The notes under the pieces were generated by a model that was not told where the DNA came from, did no database searches, and saw nothing but the letters and a program-made list of their open reading frames with translations. The position numbers and the translations under genes were made by a program. This document shows, one piece after another, positions 9,587 through 21,014 of a stretch of DNA of 64,000 nt (position 1 is its first letter; every line of letters starts with the position of its first letter). The DNA is from Anisus vortex (taxonomy: Eukaryota > Mollusca > Gastropoda > Planorbidae): positions 30,883,382 through 30,947,381 of the forward strand of contig OX421507.1 of assembly GCA_949126835.1 (NCBI GenBank), read 5' to 3'.

Positions 9587-11701
9587 CAGGGGTCGGCAAC
9601 CTTTTGAGACATAAGAGCCAAAAGTTGTAATTTAAAAAATTTCCCAGTTCTTAAAGAACCACTAACCTTTTTTAATATTATGGTATTTGATTAGGATTAA
9701 GTATATAAATTTGATTTTTGATTTAAAATAAATAGCTTTATATCTGAAATAATATTTACTCATATAAAAACATACAAATATTTCGCACAAAACCTATTAA
9801 AGTATTTTAGCCAGCTCTGCTAGAATAATAAAATTAGTTATCAAATAAAATAACTATAAGTATTAAGTAATAGATACTTACAATAGTTAGGGCCTACATC
9901 AATTGGAGCATTGGCCTTGCATGCCTTTTGAAAGTTTGCTGGCTCACAACTTGTTGTTTTCAGTATCTAGCCTCTAGATTTTTATTTGCTAGTTAGCTTC
10001 TGACTTTAATTTTTATTGTATTCATGCAAGAGAACGCTTGCTCGCACGAATATGTTGACCCAAAGATCGTTAGCTCTTTTGCATTCTGGAAGACTATTCC
10101 ATGCGGCAAATATGAGTGCCTCAACTCGCGGCATTTCTTTTAGAGCTGTCCTGTTGTGCAAAGTGAGGTGCATGCTTTTCTTGACCTCCAACTCTTCTAA
10201 CCTGCTCTTGAGTTCTGTGAACTTGCCACTCCACAAGTGTTTGGTTTTCAAATCCAGCAATTGTATTTGAAGCGAACCAGCATCAATTCTAAATGGCTCA
10301 ATGTTGATCTCATTTGTATTTGTGTTGAGAGGATTTACTGTGATCGCTAGAGTACTTGTTTGTTTTGAATTGCTCAAATCTCTCAGTGAATCCATCCTTC
10401 ATTTTGTTTATAGCCATGCTGAAGTAATTCGTGTAAATAGTTGCGTTGGTTTCATGGCGATATTGCTTCAGATTTTCGAAATGAAGTAATTTACCGCTCT
10501 CCATGTCTTCGTCAAAAAGAAGTACGGTAATTTATAATCGAAACAATCCACTTCTTTAAGCAAGGCATAATAATATGCTTAATTTCCTTTTCCTTGCATT
10601 TAGCTTATTTAGTTTATTTGTGATATCCACCATGAAGTTGAATTTTTCGCAGTCATTTGTCTTCTTTCAATTCGGGATGGACAATACCTTTTTCATTGAA
10701 GAATGTTTTTATTTCACTCAGGCAAGACGCAAAACGTTTCAATATATTGCCCCTGGAAAGCCATCGCACTTTATTGCGTGGAAGTAGGTCAGAATACTGG
10801 CTTTCTATTACTTCAAGAAATTCATTAAACTGGCTATGGTAGTGTGCTTTTGCGAAATGCTGTTAATGATCTTAATTACCAAGTTCATGACCTTAACTAT
10901 TTCGGCTGGAAATGTTTGTGCACAAAGTACCTCTTGATGAATTATGCAGTGAAACGTTAAAATTTTGTGGTTTTATTTTTTTTGCCGAAAAATCGTTGTT
11001 ACCCCTTTATTTATTCCTTTCATACTTCAGGCTTCATCAGTTGTATGGAAACGATTTTATTTGATTGATTTCATAGTCTTCCAGGCATTTTTGCACAGCA
11101 TTTACTATATCTTCTCCATGAGTTTGCCCTGACAGCGGCAGCAATCCTAGCAGTTCTTCTTTTGGACCTTGTCTCTCCAAATTTGTGTGCAAGTTTTTCT
11201 TGAAAATGATACAAGTCGGAAGGCCATTTGTGTTGCATGTGAACGTAAACGACTCCGACGACTCCGTCCAATCCTTATTAAATTCTCGATTTTCTTCTTC
11301 GGTAGTTAGTCTCTTCTTTTTACCAGATGTCATTGTTGAGAAATTGTTGATTCTCGCAAGCGATTAAATACACACACGCAACCGTGCTCCAAGAAACACT
11401 GACTGAAAACTGAACACTATCGTCTGCTGGGTTACTGGCTGGGTGGCAGTAGCGGCCGTCAGCTGTATGTCTACTATTTAACTCTCTACTCCACCTATTC
11501 TCACTGTTCTCTGTTGAATGTTTTTATCCTGTTTGCAGTATATATATATATATTATTTTTGCAGTATGATAATTTTTTTTAAAGTTTTGAAAATAAAATA
11601 ATAGGCTACAACTATTAATATTTGCGCATGAAACTGGAGAGCCGCACCTTGACATCGAAAGAGCCGCATGCGGCTCGCGAGGCGCAGGTTGCCGACCCCT
11701 G
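9587..11701 (-). mobile_element. Nested hAT with decayed transposase, 2.1 kb
   Basis: Terminal inverted repeats CAGGGGTCGGCAACCT and AGGTTGCCGACCCCTG with a perfect 8-bp target duplication GTCTATCG (9579-9586 and 11702-11709). It carries remnants of its own transposase on the minus strand, so it derives from an autonomous element of the same terminal-repeat family as 8243-9402. Confidence 0.92.
10006..11333 (-). pseudogene. hAT transposase pseudogene, GTF2IRD2-like group
   Basis: Starting at 11333 the pieces read MTSGKKKR then REFNKDWTESSESF. They continue with LLPLSGQTHGEDIV, FHCIIHQEVLCAQTF and, at the end, WSGKFTELKSRLEELEVKK. This order is that of hAT transposases related to the host GTF2IRD2/EPM2AIP1 proteins. 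Several stops and frame changes, and a missing part of the BED-like finger, show it is dead. The stretch 10310-10900 is read only in fragments. Confidence 0.75.
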
Positions 11702-12609
11702 GTCTATCGCAACCTGGCTCAAATTATCACGAATGTTGACAACTTCTTGCTCCAGCGAGTCAAGATCAGATGCTTGCTGCTTCCTTGAAATTCATAGGGT
11801 CCTGCAACCGTTTCTGGACACGATCAATTTTCCCAAGTATGATGTTCCAGAAATGTAACAAAACTAGGAAGTTAAAGTTTAACATACCTCCCAGCAAAGT
11901 TTCTGCATCACTTCTGGTGTCAGGCGTCATAGTTGCATCGTCTGATAATTTTTCCAACAGCCCTACTAGTTCATCTAGTCCTTCATTAAAATTGATAGCT
12001 TAAACAGCTTCTGATCGTGCACTCCAGCGTGTTTCAGACTCCCTCTTCACTGTGATTGGCACAACTCTTTCTAATTCTCCCCAATGAGTTGTTGAACGAG
12101 CGAAAAACAAATAAAATATATACTTTCAACTGTTCCAAGATATGTGATAACAACTGGATCCTGTTTAGCTGAGTGTACTCATGCTAAGCATATTCGACTT
12201 GAAATTATCCAACCTGTATAATTGTTAAAACCAGATGCCACTTTCATAATATGAAGAATAATATTTGAAACCGAACTGATCTTTGTTTTTAAAAAAACGT
12301 CATCAGCAATCCTACATTGTGGATGTGTCATTTGTTTATGAGTAGAATGGCGCCCCTTAATGCTCAATGGGGGCGCCAAAATCATGCTTGCCAACTGGTT
12401 TGTAATGAAGATATTTGTGGATCTCCAAAATTCAATCTTGCAAACGTATTTGGTATACATTAGTTTACATCAAAATAAAATTAAACTAGTTTTAATACTC
12501 CTTTTGGCGCCCCCTAACATGGCGCCCGGGGACATATGTCCCCCCCCCCTGCCCCTCCCTAGCTACGCCACTGCATGCACACTCACACAACATATTATTT
12601 ATATATAAG

Positions 12610-12868
12610 TAAGTAAAGTACCTTTTGGACCAAACTGATCGTGGGGCCGGTGAAGCAGGGGTTCACCTGTTTCTGTCGCCACGGCATCCTAGTGGGATTG
12701 TGTGACCAGCACAGTGCCCAGCCGCTTTTACTGCACCACTAACTAAAGTCAGGTACCCATCCGGATGGGCTGGGTAGACGCAGGGACAGCCTCCGGACCT
12801 GTTGAACGGATCCTAGCCGTCACCAGGATTCCAACCCCCAGAACCTTCGGCCACCGCGCCCCATTAAT
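12610..12868 (-). mobile_element. tRNA-derived SINE family 1 (minus copy)
   Basis: Full body and head in reverse: taaagtaccttttggacc, gcaggggttcacctgtttctg, ccatccggatgggctgggtaga, ccaccgcgcc. The 27-bp minisatellite starts directly at its head end, suggesting the array grew from the SINE edge. Confidence 0.8.
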
Positions 12869-13236
12869 CTAAGAGAATACTGGCGCCCCATTAATCTAAG
12901 AGACTACTGGCGCCCCATTAATCTAAGAGAATACTGGCGCCCCATTTATCTAAGAGACTACTGGCGCCCCATTAATCTAAGAGACTACTGGCGCCCCATT
13001 AATCTAAGAGACTACCGGCGCCCCATTAATCTAAGAGAATACTGGCGCCCCATTAATCTAAGATAATACTGGCGCCCCATTAATCTAAGATAATACTGGC
13101 GCCCCATTAATCTAAGATAATACTGTCGCCCCATTAATCTAAGATAATACTGGCGCCCCATTAATCTAAGATAATACTGGCGCCCCATTAATCTAAGAGA
13201 CAACTGGCGCCCCATTAAGCCAAGAGACTACTGCCC
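12855..13236. repeat. 27-bp minisatellite, about 14 units
   Basis: Units of ggcgccccattaatctaagaga plus actact or atact recur every 27 bp. The right end lies about 25 bp from the putative exon at 13263-13367. The unit reads open on the minus strand as MGRQYYLRL, a by-product of its length. Confidence 0.9.
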
Positions 13237-13262
13237 GTATGCAAGAACAATGATAATCTGAC

Positions 13263-13367
13263 CTTCAGTCATCGCTTGCGTACTTTTAGCTTGTTTCAAG
13301 TAACTCCAGTAGAAGGTCATCATCATTGTGACAGACAAAATGAATGCCATGCCAGACAATATCAGAG
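13263..13367 (-). CDS. Putative exon encoding a membrane helix
   Basis: A 105-bp minus-strand block with acceptor gttttag and donor gtcaga, entering with two bases and leaving with one. It reads LILSGMAFILSVTMMMTFYW, about 20 hydrophobic residues, then SYLKQAKSTQAMTE. That is a single membrane span followed by a basic stretch, as in a type I or II membrane protein or the last helix of a multi-span one. The G left over joins AA of exon 7674-7778 or 4726-4836 to give glutamate. Upstream exons were not found and the family is unknown. Confidence 0.6.
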
Positions 13368-13748
13368 CTAAAACAACATCAACGATTGTCTAATTAAACA
13401 AACCATAACAATCTTTTAAGTCATTTATATACATTTTCTGATGCATTTTTTTTTCGCTATAAAAACATTTGAATTTAGCCCCAAACTATTTTCTTAATTA
13501 TTCTTCATTTGAAAAGGCCTATTACAGGAAAAAAAAAGTGTTTGCTAAAGGCTGGAGTGAGAAGTTGGACTAAACATGTGAAGGAATGTGTTGTCATGTA
13601 CAAGTACATGTTCCATGTTGCAGCTGTGTAGGCTGACGGAAAGTAGGTCAATTAGCATTTCGAAAATATATTCTGTCACAAATAAACACATTATTAAAAT
13701 ATAATTTTATAAAGTATTTAAAAATGACTGCAATTTCTGTTACGTCTT

Positions 13749-13880
13749 AATGAAACCAGTATAGAGGGATGTAACGTCTTAATGAAACCAGTATAGAGGG
13801 ATGTAACGTCTTAATGAAACCAGTATAGAGGGTTGTAACGTCTTAATGAAACCAGTATAGAGAGTTGTAACGTTTTAACG
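13749..13880. repeat. 32-bp minisatellite, 4 units
   Basis: Four units of taatgaaaccagtatagagg plus gatgtaacgtct, the last diverged. Confidence 0.9.
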
Positions 13881-13894
13881 AAGACATATAAAGA

Positions 13895-14240
13895 TGTTAA
13901 ATCACTAAACCTAGAAACACCAGATGACAGAAGGACAAAGCAGTATTAATACAAAAAGCATTCAACTCTAACTTGGAAATACAACACAATAACAATTTAT
14001 ATTGTTCAAATAAGCATAAAGACATAAACACTTTTTCTTATCCATTATGTAAGAACAAAGTCAAATGCATAGAAACACTTTTTTTTTCTTCCGAGTGGCA
14101 TCCTTGCACGGAATGGGTGACCTAAACAAACCAGGAAAACCAATAACTTAACATCATTTAAAACACTTAGGAATCTATAATCTTCTTTATAGAAGAAGCA
14201 TCTGTAAAGATAAAAAAAAAATATAAGATAGGCCTAAGAG
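13895..14240 (+). mobile_element. 5'-truncated LINE, 3' end
   Basis: Contains the coding tail of a non-LTR reverse transcriptase (ttccgagtggcatccttgcacggaatggg, reading F-x-S-G-I-x-x-x-x-NG) and the terminal words cttctttatagaagaagcatctgtaa. The same tail recurs at 28945, 47640, 56850, 58940 and 60175, and inverted at 14525-14690. Confidence 0.75.
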
Positions 14241-14524
14241 TGAATAAGATAAGATAATCAATCACCTGTCGTTTGTAGTTCATAATCCCAGTCCGACATA
14301 TCTTATATTATTATATTTACGTGAACTCATTCCAAGCCGAGAGATATTCCATTAAAAAAATGTGGGTTTAATCTAAACATTTGTTTTGTTCAATGCAATA
14401 GTTCATGTTCTGAGTATCTGTTTTAATAATAGAACTGAATGGAGCAAATACTTGTTCTCACATATACAAACAGTGCCGGCCTTTGAATACTTTGCAAAGG
14501 TGCGCAAAGTTATTACTTATATCA

Positions 14525-14690
14525 TCTATAGTTATCATATTATATTATATAAAAGACGCTCGCCCTATAACGAATATTACTGCGTCCTACGCTCATCCGT
14601 GGTTTGAGTTTAGTCTTGCATTTTTATCAGTGTTTTAAATGATGTTAAGTTACTGGTTTTCCTGGTTTGTTCAGGCATGTGAAACATGCC
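14525..14690 (-). mobile_element. 5'-truncated LINE, 3' end (inverted)
   Basis: Reverse copy of the same LINE tail: agacgctcgccctataa, then gcgtcctacgctcatccgtgg, then cattttt..gttactggttttcctggtttgttcagg. It faces the plus copy at 13895-14240. Confidence 0.75.
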
Positions 14691-14699
14691 TAAATATGC

Positions 14700-15080
14700 C
14701 ACTGCTTGGTGTGATTTGCAGTGTCGGTTGTACTAGGTAGATAACAACTATGTATACGTAGTTTCCCGAGTCTTTCAAACTTTCAAGGCTACGTTTTGAT
14801 AATTTGGTATTTTTGATATTTTGATATTCATTTTCTAGTGTTTAATTATTGTTTGTTAAGGGCGTTATTATAATCTCTAATAACAACTGTCTATTAAACT
14901 TTTATTTATAATGAATAGGACCTGAATAGGTATGGTATATTAAGGACTAGCAGTTTTACATGGAAGGAATGTTTTATAATAGTTATGGGTGTGAAATGTC
15001 GACTTCAGTATTCAAATGACCGTGTTATTATAGCTTCAATATTAGTATTACTCTTCACAATTTTGTTGCGTCACAAAGTT
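14700..15080. other. No gene seen
   Basis: AT-rich, without a feature that I can support. Confidence 0.5.
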
Positions 15081-15085
15081 AATTT

Positions 15086-15194
15086 CTAAGACGGTCCACT
15101 TCCACAATCTGTAGTGATATCGATAGCTAATTCATCAGCGTCCTTCTCTCTGTGCATGGCGAGATTGGAAAGATTTGCCACAATAAGAGAGGTT
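15086..15194 (-). other. Short C-terminus-like reading, possible exon
   Basis: Behind an acceptor-like ttctgcag the minus strand reads ANLSNLAMHREKDADELAID and then a short tail to TAG. It could be the end of a hAT transposase (compare SDLALLSIE in its neighbours) or a host exon. The adjacent hAT end at 15220 favours the first. Confidence 0.35.
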
Positions 15195-15219
15195 CTGCAG
15201 AAGTAACCCTTCCGACCAG

Positions 15220-15540
15220 TGGCGTACCGAGGGCTGGTGTCTCCCGGTGCGGTAAACTTTGGGTGTCACCCCCCGCCCACGACTTTCACCATAGTTTTCG
15301 TCTCCTTAAATCAAGCCTACAGTTCAAATATGACAAAAACAATAACGATATAAATTTAATATTAGAAAGTAAAAGCAATAAACAACTGAAACGACAGTTA
15401 TTTTTACATTAAAAGTACTTTATTTAAATTATTCCTTTCCTGCTCTTCAAAACTGCAAACTTGTCAATCATCTCATCAAAATCTATATCATTAACAGTAT
15501 CCCTTTCAATCGATAACAAAGCCAGATCTGAAAGTCTTCA
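15220..15540 (-). mobile_element. hAT fragment with one end and transposase C-terminus
   Basis: Begins with CAGTGGCGTACCGAGGG, a variant of the terminal repeat of the element at 7871-12573. Minus-strand bases 15540-15424 read RLSDLALLSIERD, then FDEMIDKFAVLKSRK and a stop. This is the same C-terminus as in the outer hAT, with different codons. The other end was not found, so it is a truncated copy. Confidence 0.75.
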
Positions 15541-15544
15541 TTGT

Positions 15545-16285
15545 ACCATGGTGGAGCGTAAATAGCTTTTTATTACTCCCTTTATTTTAAGTTGCATTTT
15601 CTGTCTGTCTGTTTGCAATCGTCGTGGGAGCAAGAATTGGCTTCGATTTTTCGACCACTTCCCGTGGTCTAGCTGATCTAGCTGAAATTTGGACAGCAGA
15701 CTTGTTCGCCTAACAATACATCCTATCAAATTTTCATTTAAAACAACTTAATAATACTACACTTAAGACAATGTTCATTTCTTAAAAGGAAAGTATAAAA
15801 AATATTTTGGTTTCACTTTAAAAATGCCTGTGCAACTTTGTATAAAACACTGCAAGACAACTGGCTGCAGAATGTATTGAAGATGTTTCCACATCGTTCC
15901 AGCGTTTGAATCGAAACACGACTATATTGTTTACATTGGTTTATCGTAGGATAAATATCTTGTTTCGTACAATTACAGTGTTCTGTTTTTTTTTTTGCAA
16001 ATGTCCCAAGTTTTGACGTTACTGAAATGTTGCTGCTCACTTAGAAAGTGTTAAATGTTAGTTGATTCTCTTTTACATTTATGTTCATATATTAGGTAGT
16101 AGGGTGGGGTAGCGGGGTAGTATCACCATGTTTGGTCATTAGTACGGTCACTGCGACTTTAAAGTTGTGTTGGTTATTCTACTAGTTGGTATTTCATGGT
16201 TGCCATTTGCAGTCGAACAATGCAACATGGTTGGTGAATGTATTACATCGAGATCCATAACCACTCAGTGTGACATTACCAATAC
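15545..16285. other. No gene seen
   Basis: AT-rich sequence. Short open frames lack splice context or homology that I recognise. Confidence 0.5.
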
Positions 16286-16289
16286 ATTG

Positions 16290-16400
16290 GCATTGGCGCC
16301 GTGACACTATCTGTCATTGGCGATAAGACAACCTCTGTCATTGGCGCTTTTACACTATCTGCCATTGGCGCCATGACACTATCTGTCATGGACATTTTGA
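16290..16400. repeat. 27-bp imperfect tandem repeat, 4 units
   Basis: Four diverged units of tgtcattggcgccatgacactatc. Confidence 0.75.
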
Positions 16401-16654
16401 CAACAAAGGGCTTTGTCGATTTAAAATTTTTGTTTTTGTACTTATATTTCTTTCTATCTGTGTCCATAAATGTCTTTATCTATATTTATGTCAGCCTTGA
16501 CAAATAAACAATGTATCAATCAATTCATAATTCAATCGATCTTTTCGTAAGTCTATCTATCTTTTCAACTAAGTTTCTAAGTTTACTGCAGTCTACCCAT
16601 CAATCAAGCTATCTATCTAAATTTTAAATTTGTTTTTTTATCTTTGTCTGTATC

Positions 16655-18244
16655 TACATTGTGAACTATTTGCCGTTATCTGCATTGTGGTCTATTGGTC
16701 TGTAACTACAGTGTGGTCTATTTGTCTGTATCTACATTGTGGTCTATTTGCCGGTATCTACAATGTGGTCTATTAGTCTGTGACTACAGTGTGGTCTATT
16801 TGTCTGTATCTACAGTGTGTTCTATTTGTCTGTATCTATATTGTAGTCTATTTGTCTGTATCTACATTGTGGTCTATTTGTTGGCATCTACATTGTGGTC
16901 TATTTGTCTGTATCTACATTGTGGTCTATTTGTCTGTATCTACATTGTGGACTATTTGTCTGCATATACATTGTGGACTATTTGTCTGTATATACATTGT
17001 GGACTATTTGTCTGTATCTACATTGTGGTCTATTTGTCTGTATCTACATTGTGGTCTATTTGTCTGTATCTATATTGTGGTCTATTTGTCTGTATCTACA
17101 TTGTGGACTATTTGTCTGTATATACATTGTGGACGATTTGTCTATATCTACATTGTGGTCTATTTGTCTATATCTACATTGTGGTCTAATTGTCTGTATC
17201 TATATTGTGGTATATTTGTCTGTATCTATATTGTGGTCTATTTGTCTGTATCTACATTGTGGTCTATTTGTTAGTATCTACATTGTGGTCTATTTGTCTG
17301 TATCTACATTGTAGTATATTTGTATGTATCTACATTGTGGTCTATTTGTCTGTAACTACAGTGTGGTCTATTTGTCTGTATCTACATTGTGGTCCATTTG
17401 TCTGTATCTACATTGTGGACTATTTGTCTGTATATACATTGTGGACTATTTGTCTGTATCTACATTGTGGTCCATTTGTCTGTATCTACATTGTGGACTG
17501 ATTGTCTGTATATACATTGTGGTCTATTTGTCTGAATATACATTGTGGACTATTTGTCTGTATCTACATTGTGGTCTATTTGTCTGTATCTACATTGTGG
17601 TCTATTTGTCTGTATCTACATTGTGGTCTATTTGTCTGTATCTACATTGTGGACTATTTGTCTGTATATACATTGTGGACTATTTGTCTGTATCTACATT
17701 GTGGTCTATTTGTCTATATCTACATTGTGGTCCATTTGTCTGTATCTACATTGTGGTCAATTTGTCTGTATCTACAGTGTGCTCTATTTGTCTGTATCTA
17801 CATTGTGGTCAATTTGTCTGTATCTACAGTGTGCTCTATTTGTCTGTATCTACATTGTGGTCTATTTGTCTGTATCTACATTGTGGTCAATTTGTCTGTA
17901 TCTACAGTGTGCTCTATTTGTCTGTATCTACATTGTGGTCAATTTGTCTGTATCTACAGTGTGCTCTATTTGTCTGTATCTACATTGTGGTCAATTTGTC
18001 TGTATCTACAGTGTGCTCTATTTGTCTGTATCTACATTGTGGTCTATTTGTCTGTATCTACATTGTGGTCAATTTGTCTGTATCTACATTGTGGTCTATT
18101 TGTCTGTATCTACATTGTGGTCTATTTGTCTGTATCTACATTGTGGTCTATTTGTCTGTATCTAGATTGTGGACTATTTGTCTGTATATACATTGTGGAC
18201 TATGTGTCTGTATCTACATTTTGGTCTATTTGTATGTATCTACA
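16655..18244. repeat. 26-bp minisatellite, about 60 units
   Basis: Units of tctatttgtctgtatctaca followed by ttgtgg run for 1.6 kb with scattered single-base variants (ttgtggac, cagtgtgct). They resume at 20230-20310 after the retroelement at 18245-20229. Because 26 is not a multiple of three, all three plus frames run through the same three readings and stay open, giving long spurious ORFs. Confidence 0.95.
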
Positions 18245-18700
18245 TGTAACGACTGTTAATGTTGGTCAGTAGACCGTGACCGGTCATTGCGACCAGGATT
18301 GTGTTGGGCACAGTCGTTTGACCAGTTTTGTACAAACACGGGTTATGAGAAGGGGAGAGAGAGGAGTGAATAGAAAAACAAGAGCGAGGGTGTAACATGC
18401 AGAAGTAATCGTAGAGTAAAGACATATTTTGATGATGTTTATGAGACTATGTTTTTTGGATGTACAGTTATGAGGACACTGTATAGAAGTGATTTTTGGA
18501 ACTATGGAATTAATGTTGAAAAGTGTTACTTGATGTTTCAATAACTATTTTGTATATATCGTGAATAAAATATATATGTCTAAGCATTGGAGTTGCATTC
18601 TGTGTATGAGGTGAAACATATGAAGTGCATCCCATGTTTGTTGTGAGAGCTGTCTTGACGGGTGGAAATAATGTAACGTACAACACATGGGGATGTTACA
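18245..18700 (+). repeat. 5' LTR of the truncated retrotransposon
   Basis: Begins TGTAAC and ends GTTACA, a standard TG...CA pair with a short inverted repeat. An AATAAA poly(A) signal lies near 18563. Just after it, atggtgtcagaagtaaaagc begins with the TGG expected of a tRNA primer-binding site, close to the TGGTGTCAGAAGT site common in Gypsy elements. Confidence 0.75.
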
Positions 18701-19873
18701 TAATGGTGTCAGAAGTAAAAGCGACATATTACACGATGCGACACGTTGGAGTTCTCAACTGGAATTGCAGTCCTACTAATGGATATATCAAGGTGAGCTG
18801 AAGAATGTCATAAACATTATGATTTTTCATGACGGACGGGACTAATTGATATATCACGTGAATATGAAAAGGAGTATCCAAAAAATGAACAGTGCATTGA
18901 GCACGGAAGAATTTTGTTAAAGTCAGTGACATTTGTGAACGACTTAAGAGTAAAAAATAGTAATATTGCAATGGGAGTTGTACCATATGACAACAGAAGG
19001 TGAACTGAAGTTGTGTTTATGAACTCAGTAATAGTTGTTACGGACTAAACATTTATGTTTATATATACGCAACGTGGATTTAAAAGAGAACTATTAGTAG
19101 CCTACCTATGAATATAACAAGAATTTAATTGGAGCTGTTCGATGTGGAAAGACTATAAACTTTGTTATATTGTTATCTTACATAATTCAAGATGGGAGAT
19201 AAGTAATCATATGGACATTTATAGCGAATTGAAAAGAGGAGGAATCACGTGGAAATTTCAGATTTCACAATCGGATTAATAACTGTTTAGCTTTACAAAC
19301 TCTATTAGTATACCTTGTATTTTCTCAACTTGAAGGAACGTCTACACTGGTGATGATAGTGTTGCAGCCTTCGTTTTGTTAAAATATATAATTAATTGTT
19401 TAGTTGTATAGTATTTTGTTTGTAAATTGTTTATACATGCAATTATATATTTGCACTATTTGTTATTTTTTTATAAAGTGTTTAAATTTGTTGTTAATAT
19501 TTATGTGTTAATCTTGTGATATACTTTGTTATTGTTATTTTTGTTGTATTCTTCTGTTTACATATTCTTCTATCTGTTGTTCTAAATAGACATATATATT
19601 GGTCGTTTATTCATTGTTCTGTTTGTATACATATTTGTCTATCTATTTGTATTTATATTTGTACTTTGTTGAATTATTGATTAGTTATATTTCAATATTG
19701 TTCATTTATTCTTATTGTTATTGAGTTTTATAATGATGCATACAATTACTAAGAGAAAATAATGTTGCATATTCACAAACTCATTTTTTTGATTTCATAC
19801 TTTTATTCATGTGTGTCATATTATTTGAATAACTTGTTTGATAACATAATTGTACTACAAGTAATTTTTGACA

Positions 19874-20229
19874 ATGGAAAAATTTGAAAAATTAATGGAA
19901 CTTGGAGGTAGATTGGGATATAAGGGTGAAGAGTTGGAAAGTTGGATAACCAAAATGATAACAGAGGATGATGAAAGGGAACAGAGACTTTTTGAAAGAG
20001 AAACAAAAAGAGAAGCAGAAGAGACTAAAAGAAAAGCAGAAGAGGAAGAAAGAGAAAATGAAAGACTTAAAGAAATTAGGAAGCATGAAGAAAAGATAGA
20101 AGAACTTAAACTGGAACAATTAAAACTCAGTCAAGGGACTATGACAGAAATAAAATCATGTAGAAGCAAAGAGGATACTATCAAAATGAAATATTTCAAT
20201 CCAAAAGAGGAGAAAATTGAGAGTTACCT
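19874..20229 (+). pseudogene. gag N-terminal fragment, coiled coil
   Basis: Reads MEKFEKLMELGGRLGY and then a long Lys/Glu/Arg-rich helix of about 70 residues, ending IESYL where it runs into minisatellite sequence. The opening (a short helix with GYKGEEL, then a charged coiled coil) is the same design as the gag of the complete element at 33595. I start at ATG 19874. The C-terminal capsid and knuckle are missing. Confidence 0.7.
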
Positions 20230-20703
20230 TGTATGTATCTACATTGTGGTCTATTTGTCTGTATCTACATCGTGGTCTATTTGTCTGTATCTCTGTCTCT
20301 ACTTATCTGTCACAATATCTGTCCACCCATATATTTATATGTTCATGTATCTACCCATCTTGCAAGCTATCAATTAATGATAACTCAGTCAATCTAAATC
20401 GTTATCTCTCCAACCATGTATACTCCTTTTAACTACTTTAATGAGTAAATTAGACAGAACGATACAATGTTAAAACGCCAGAAGAGACTCTTGTAACAAT
20501 GTATAAATGATAATATATTAACAACATTTGTAAAAGTTATATTGTATAACCCTATGAGCTCATTGCCAGTTGTTTATAGTTGTATAAAGGAAAATTTCTG
20601 TGTATACTATGAGATTGTGCAGCTGTAAAGTTTTATAGCTATAAAGACAAAGTGTTGCCAGAACAATGCCAAGCTATGTATACTTTTTATGAGCTATAGG
20701 TTA

Positions 20704-20925
20704 AAGCTGGGTAGACTCAATAGACTCCTGGTGTAGACAATGATTTTTCCCTTAAAATCAAGTGTGTCCCTGAGTCTACCCAGCTCTGATTGGTACCAGG
20801 CATTAGTAAAGGCGGCTGGGCATTAGGCTGGCAAGACATATCTAAGTATGCCGTGGCCACTGAAACTGGTGAACGCTGCCTCACCGGCCCTATGATCAAT
20901 TTGGTACATGTACTTTGGTATCAAC
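20704..20925. mobile_element. Two SINE family 1 fragments head to head
   Basis: A short minus-oriented piece (aagctgggtagactcaatagactcc) is followed by a plus-oriented piece (gtgtccctgagtctacccagctctgattgg to aaactggtgaacgctgcctcacc). Together they can form a foldback. Confidence 0.65.
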
Positions 20926-21014
20926 GTCTATTTATAATTCAACCGTGCCATTGTAGGCGAATATTTTTAAGGGCAGATATAGTTTGCCTATGGACTGCGT
21001 GACATTGTTTCTAA

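Larger units (their letters stand above)
8127..12110 (-). pseudogene. hAT transposase C-terminal remnant (outer element)
   Basis: Read on the minus strand the pieces are 12110-11702, 9586-9411 and 8242-8127, separated by the nested elements. The first has RESETRWSARSEAV and FNEGLDELVGLLE. The last ends with SDLALLSIERETLEKINFD and a TAG stop at 8127. These are hallmarks of the ZMYM1/TTF-like hAT group, whose C-terminus is a dimerisation region. A TAA after SARSEAV and the two insertions make it non-functional, and the N-terminal two thirds are absent. Confidence 0.8.
7871..12573 (-). mobile_element. Outer hAT transposon holding two nested hATs
   Basis: The ends are inverted copies, CAGTGGCGTAGCTAGGG at the left and CCCTAGCTACGCCACTG at the right, flanked by a perfect 8-bp target duplication CATGCACA (7863-7870 and 12574-12581). 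Two further hAT elements sit inside it (8243-9402 and 9587-11701); without them it would be about 1.4 kb. Its own coding remnants are the C-terminal part of a hAT transposase of the ZMYM/TTF-type zinc-finger group on the minus strand. It lies in the presumed intron between exons 13263-13367 and 7674-7778. Confidence 0.92.
18245..20229 (+). mobile_element. Truncated LTR retrotransposon inside the minisatellite
   Basis: A 5' LTR (18245-18700), a primer-binding-like site and the start of gag lie between two parts of the same 26-bp array. The element stops in the middle of gag, and no protease, RT, integrase or 3' LTR follows. The variant unit tgtatgtatctacat occurs on both sides of the insert, so the deletion may have used minisatellite-like microhomology. 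Confidence 0.8.

Noticed and set aside
10016..10489. Plus-strand ORFs
   Set aside because: Shadows of the minus-strand hAT transposase remnant.
16695..18272. Several overlapping ORFs of 100-311 codons
   Set aside because: They are the three frames of one 26-bp satellite unit and follow its repeats exactly. No start context, splice signals or non-repeat coding sequence.
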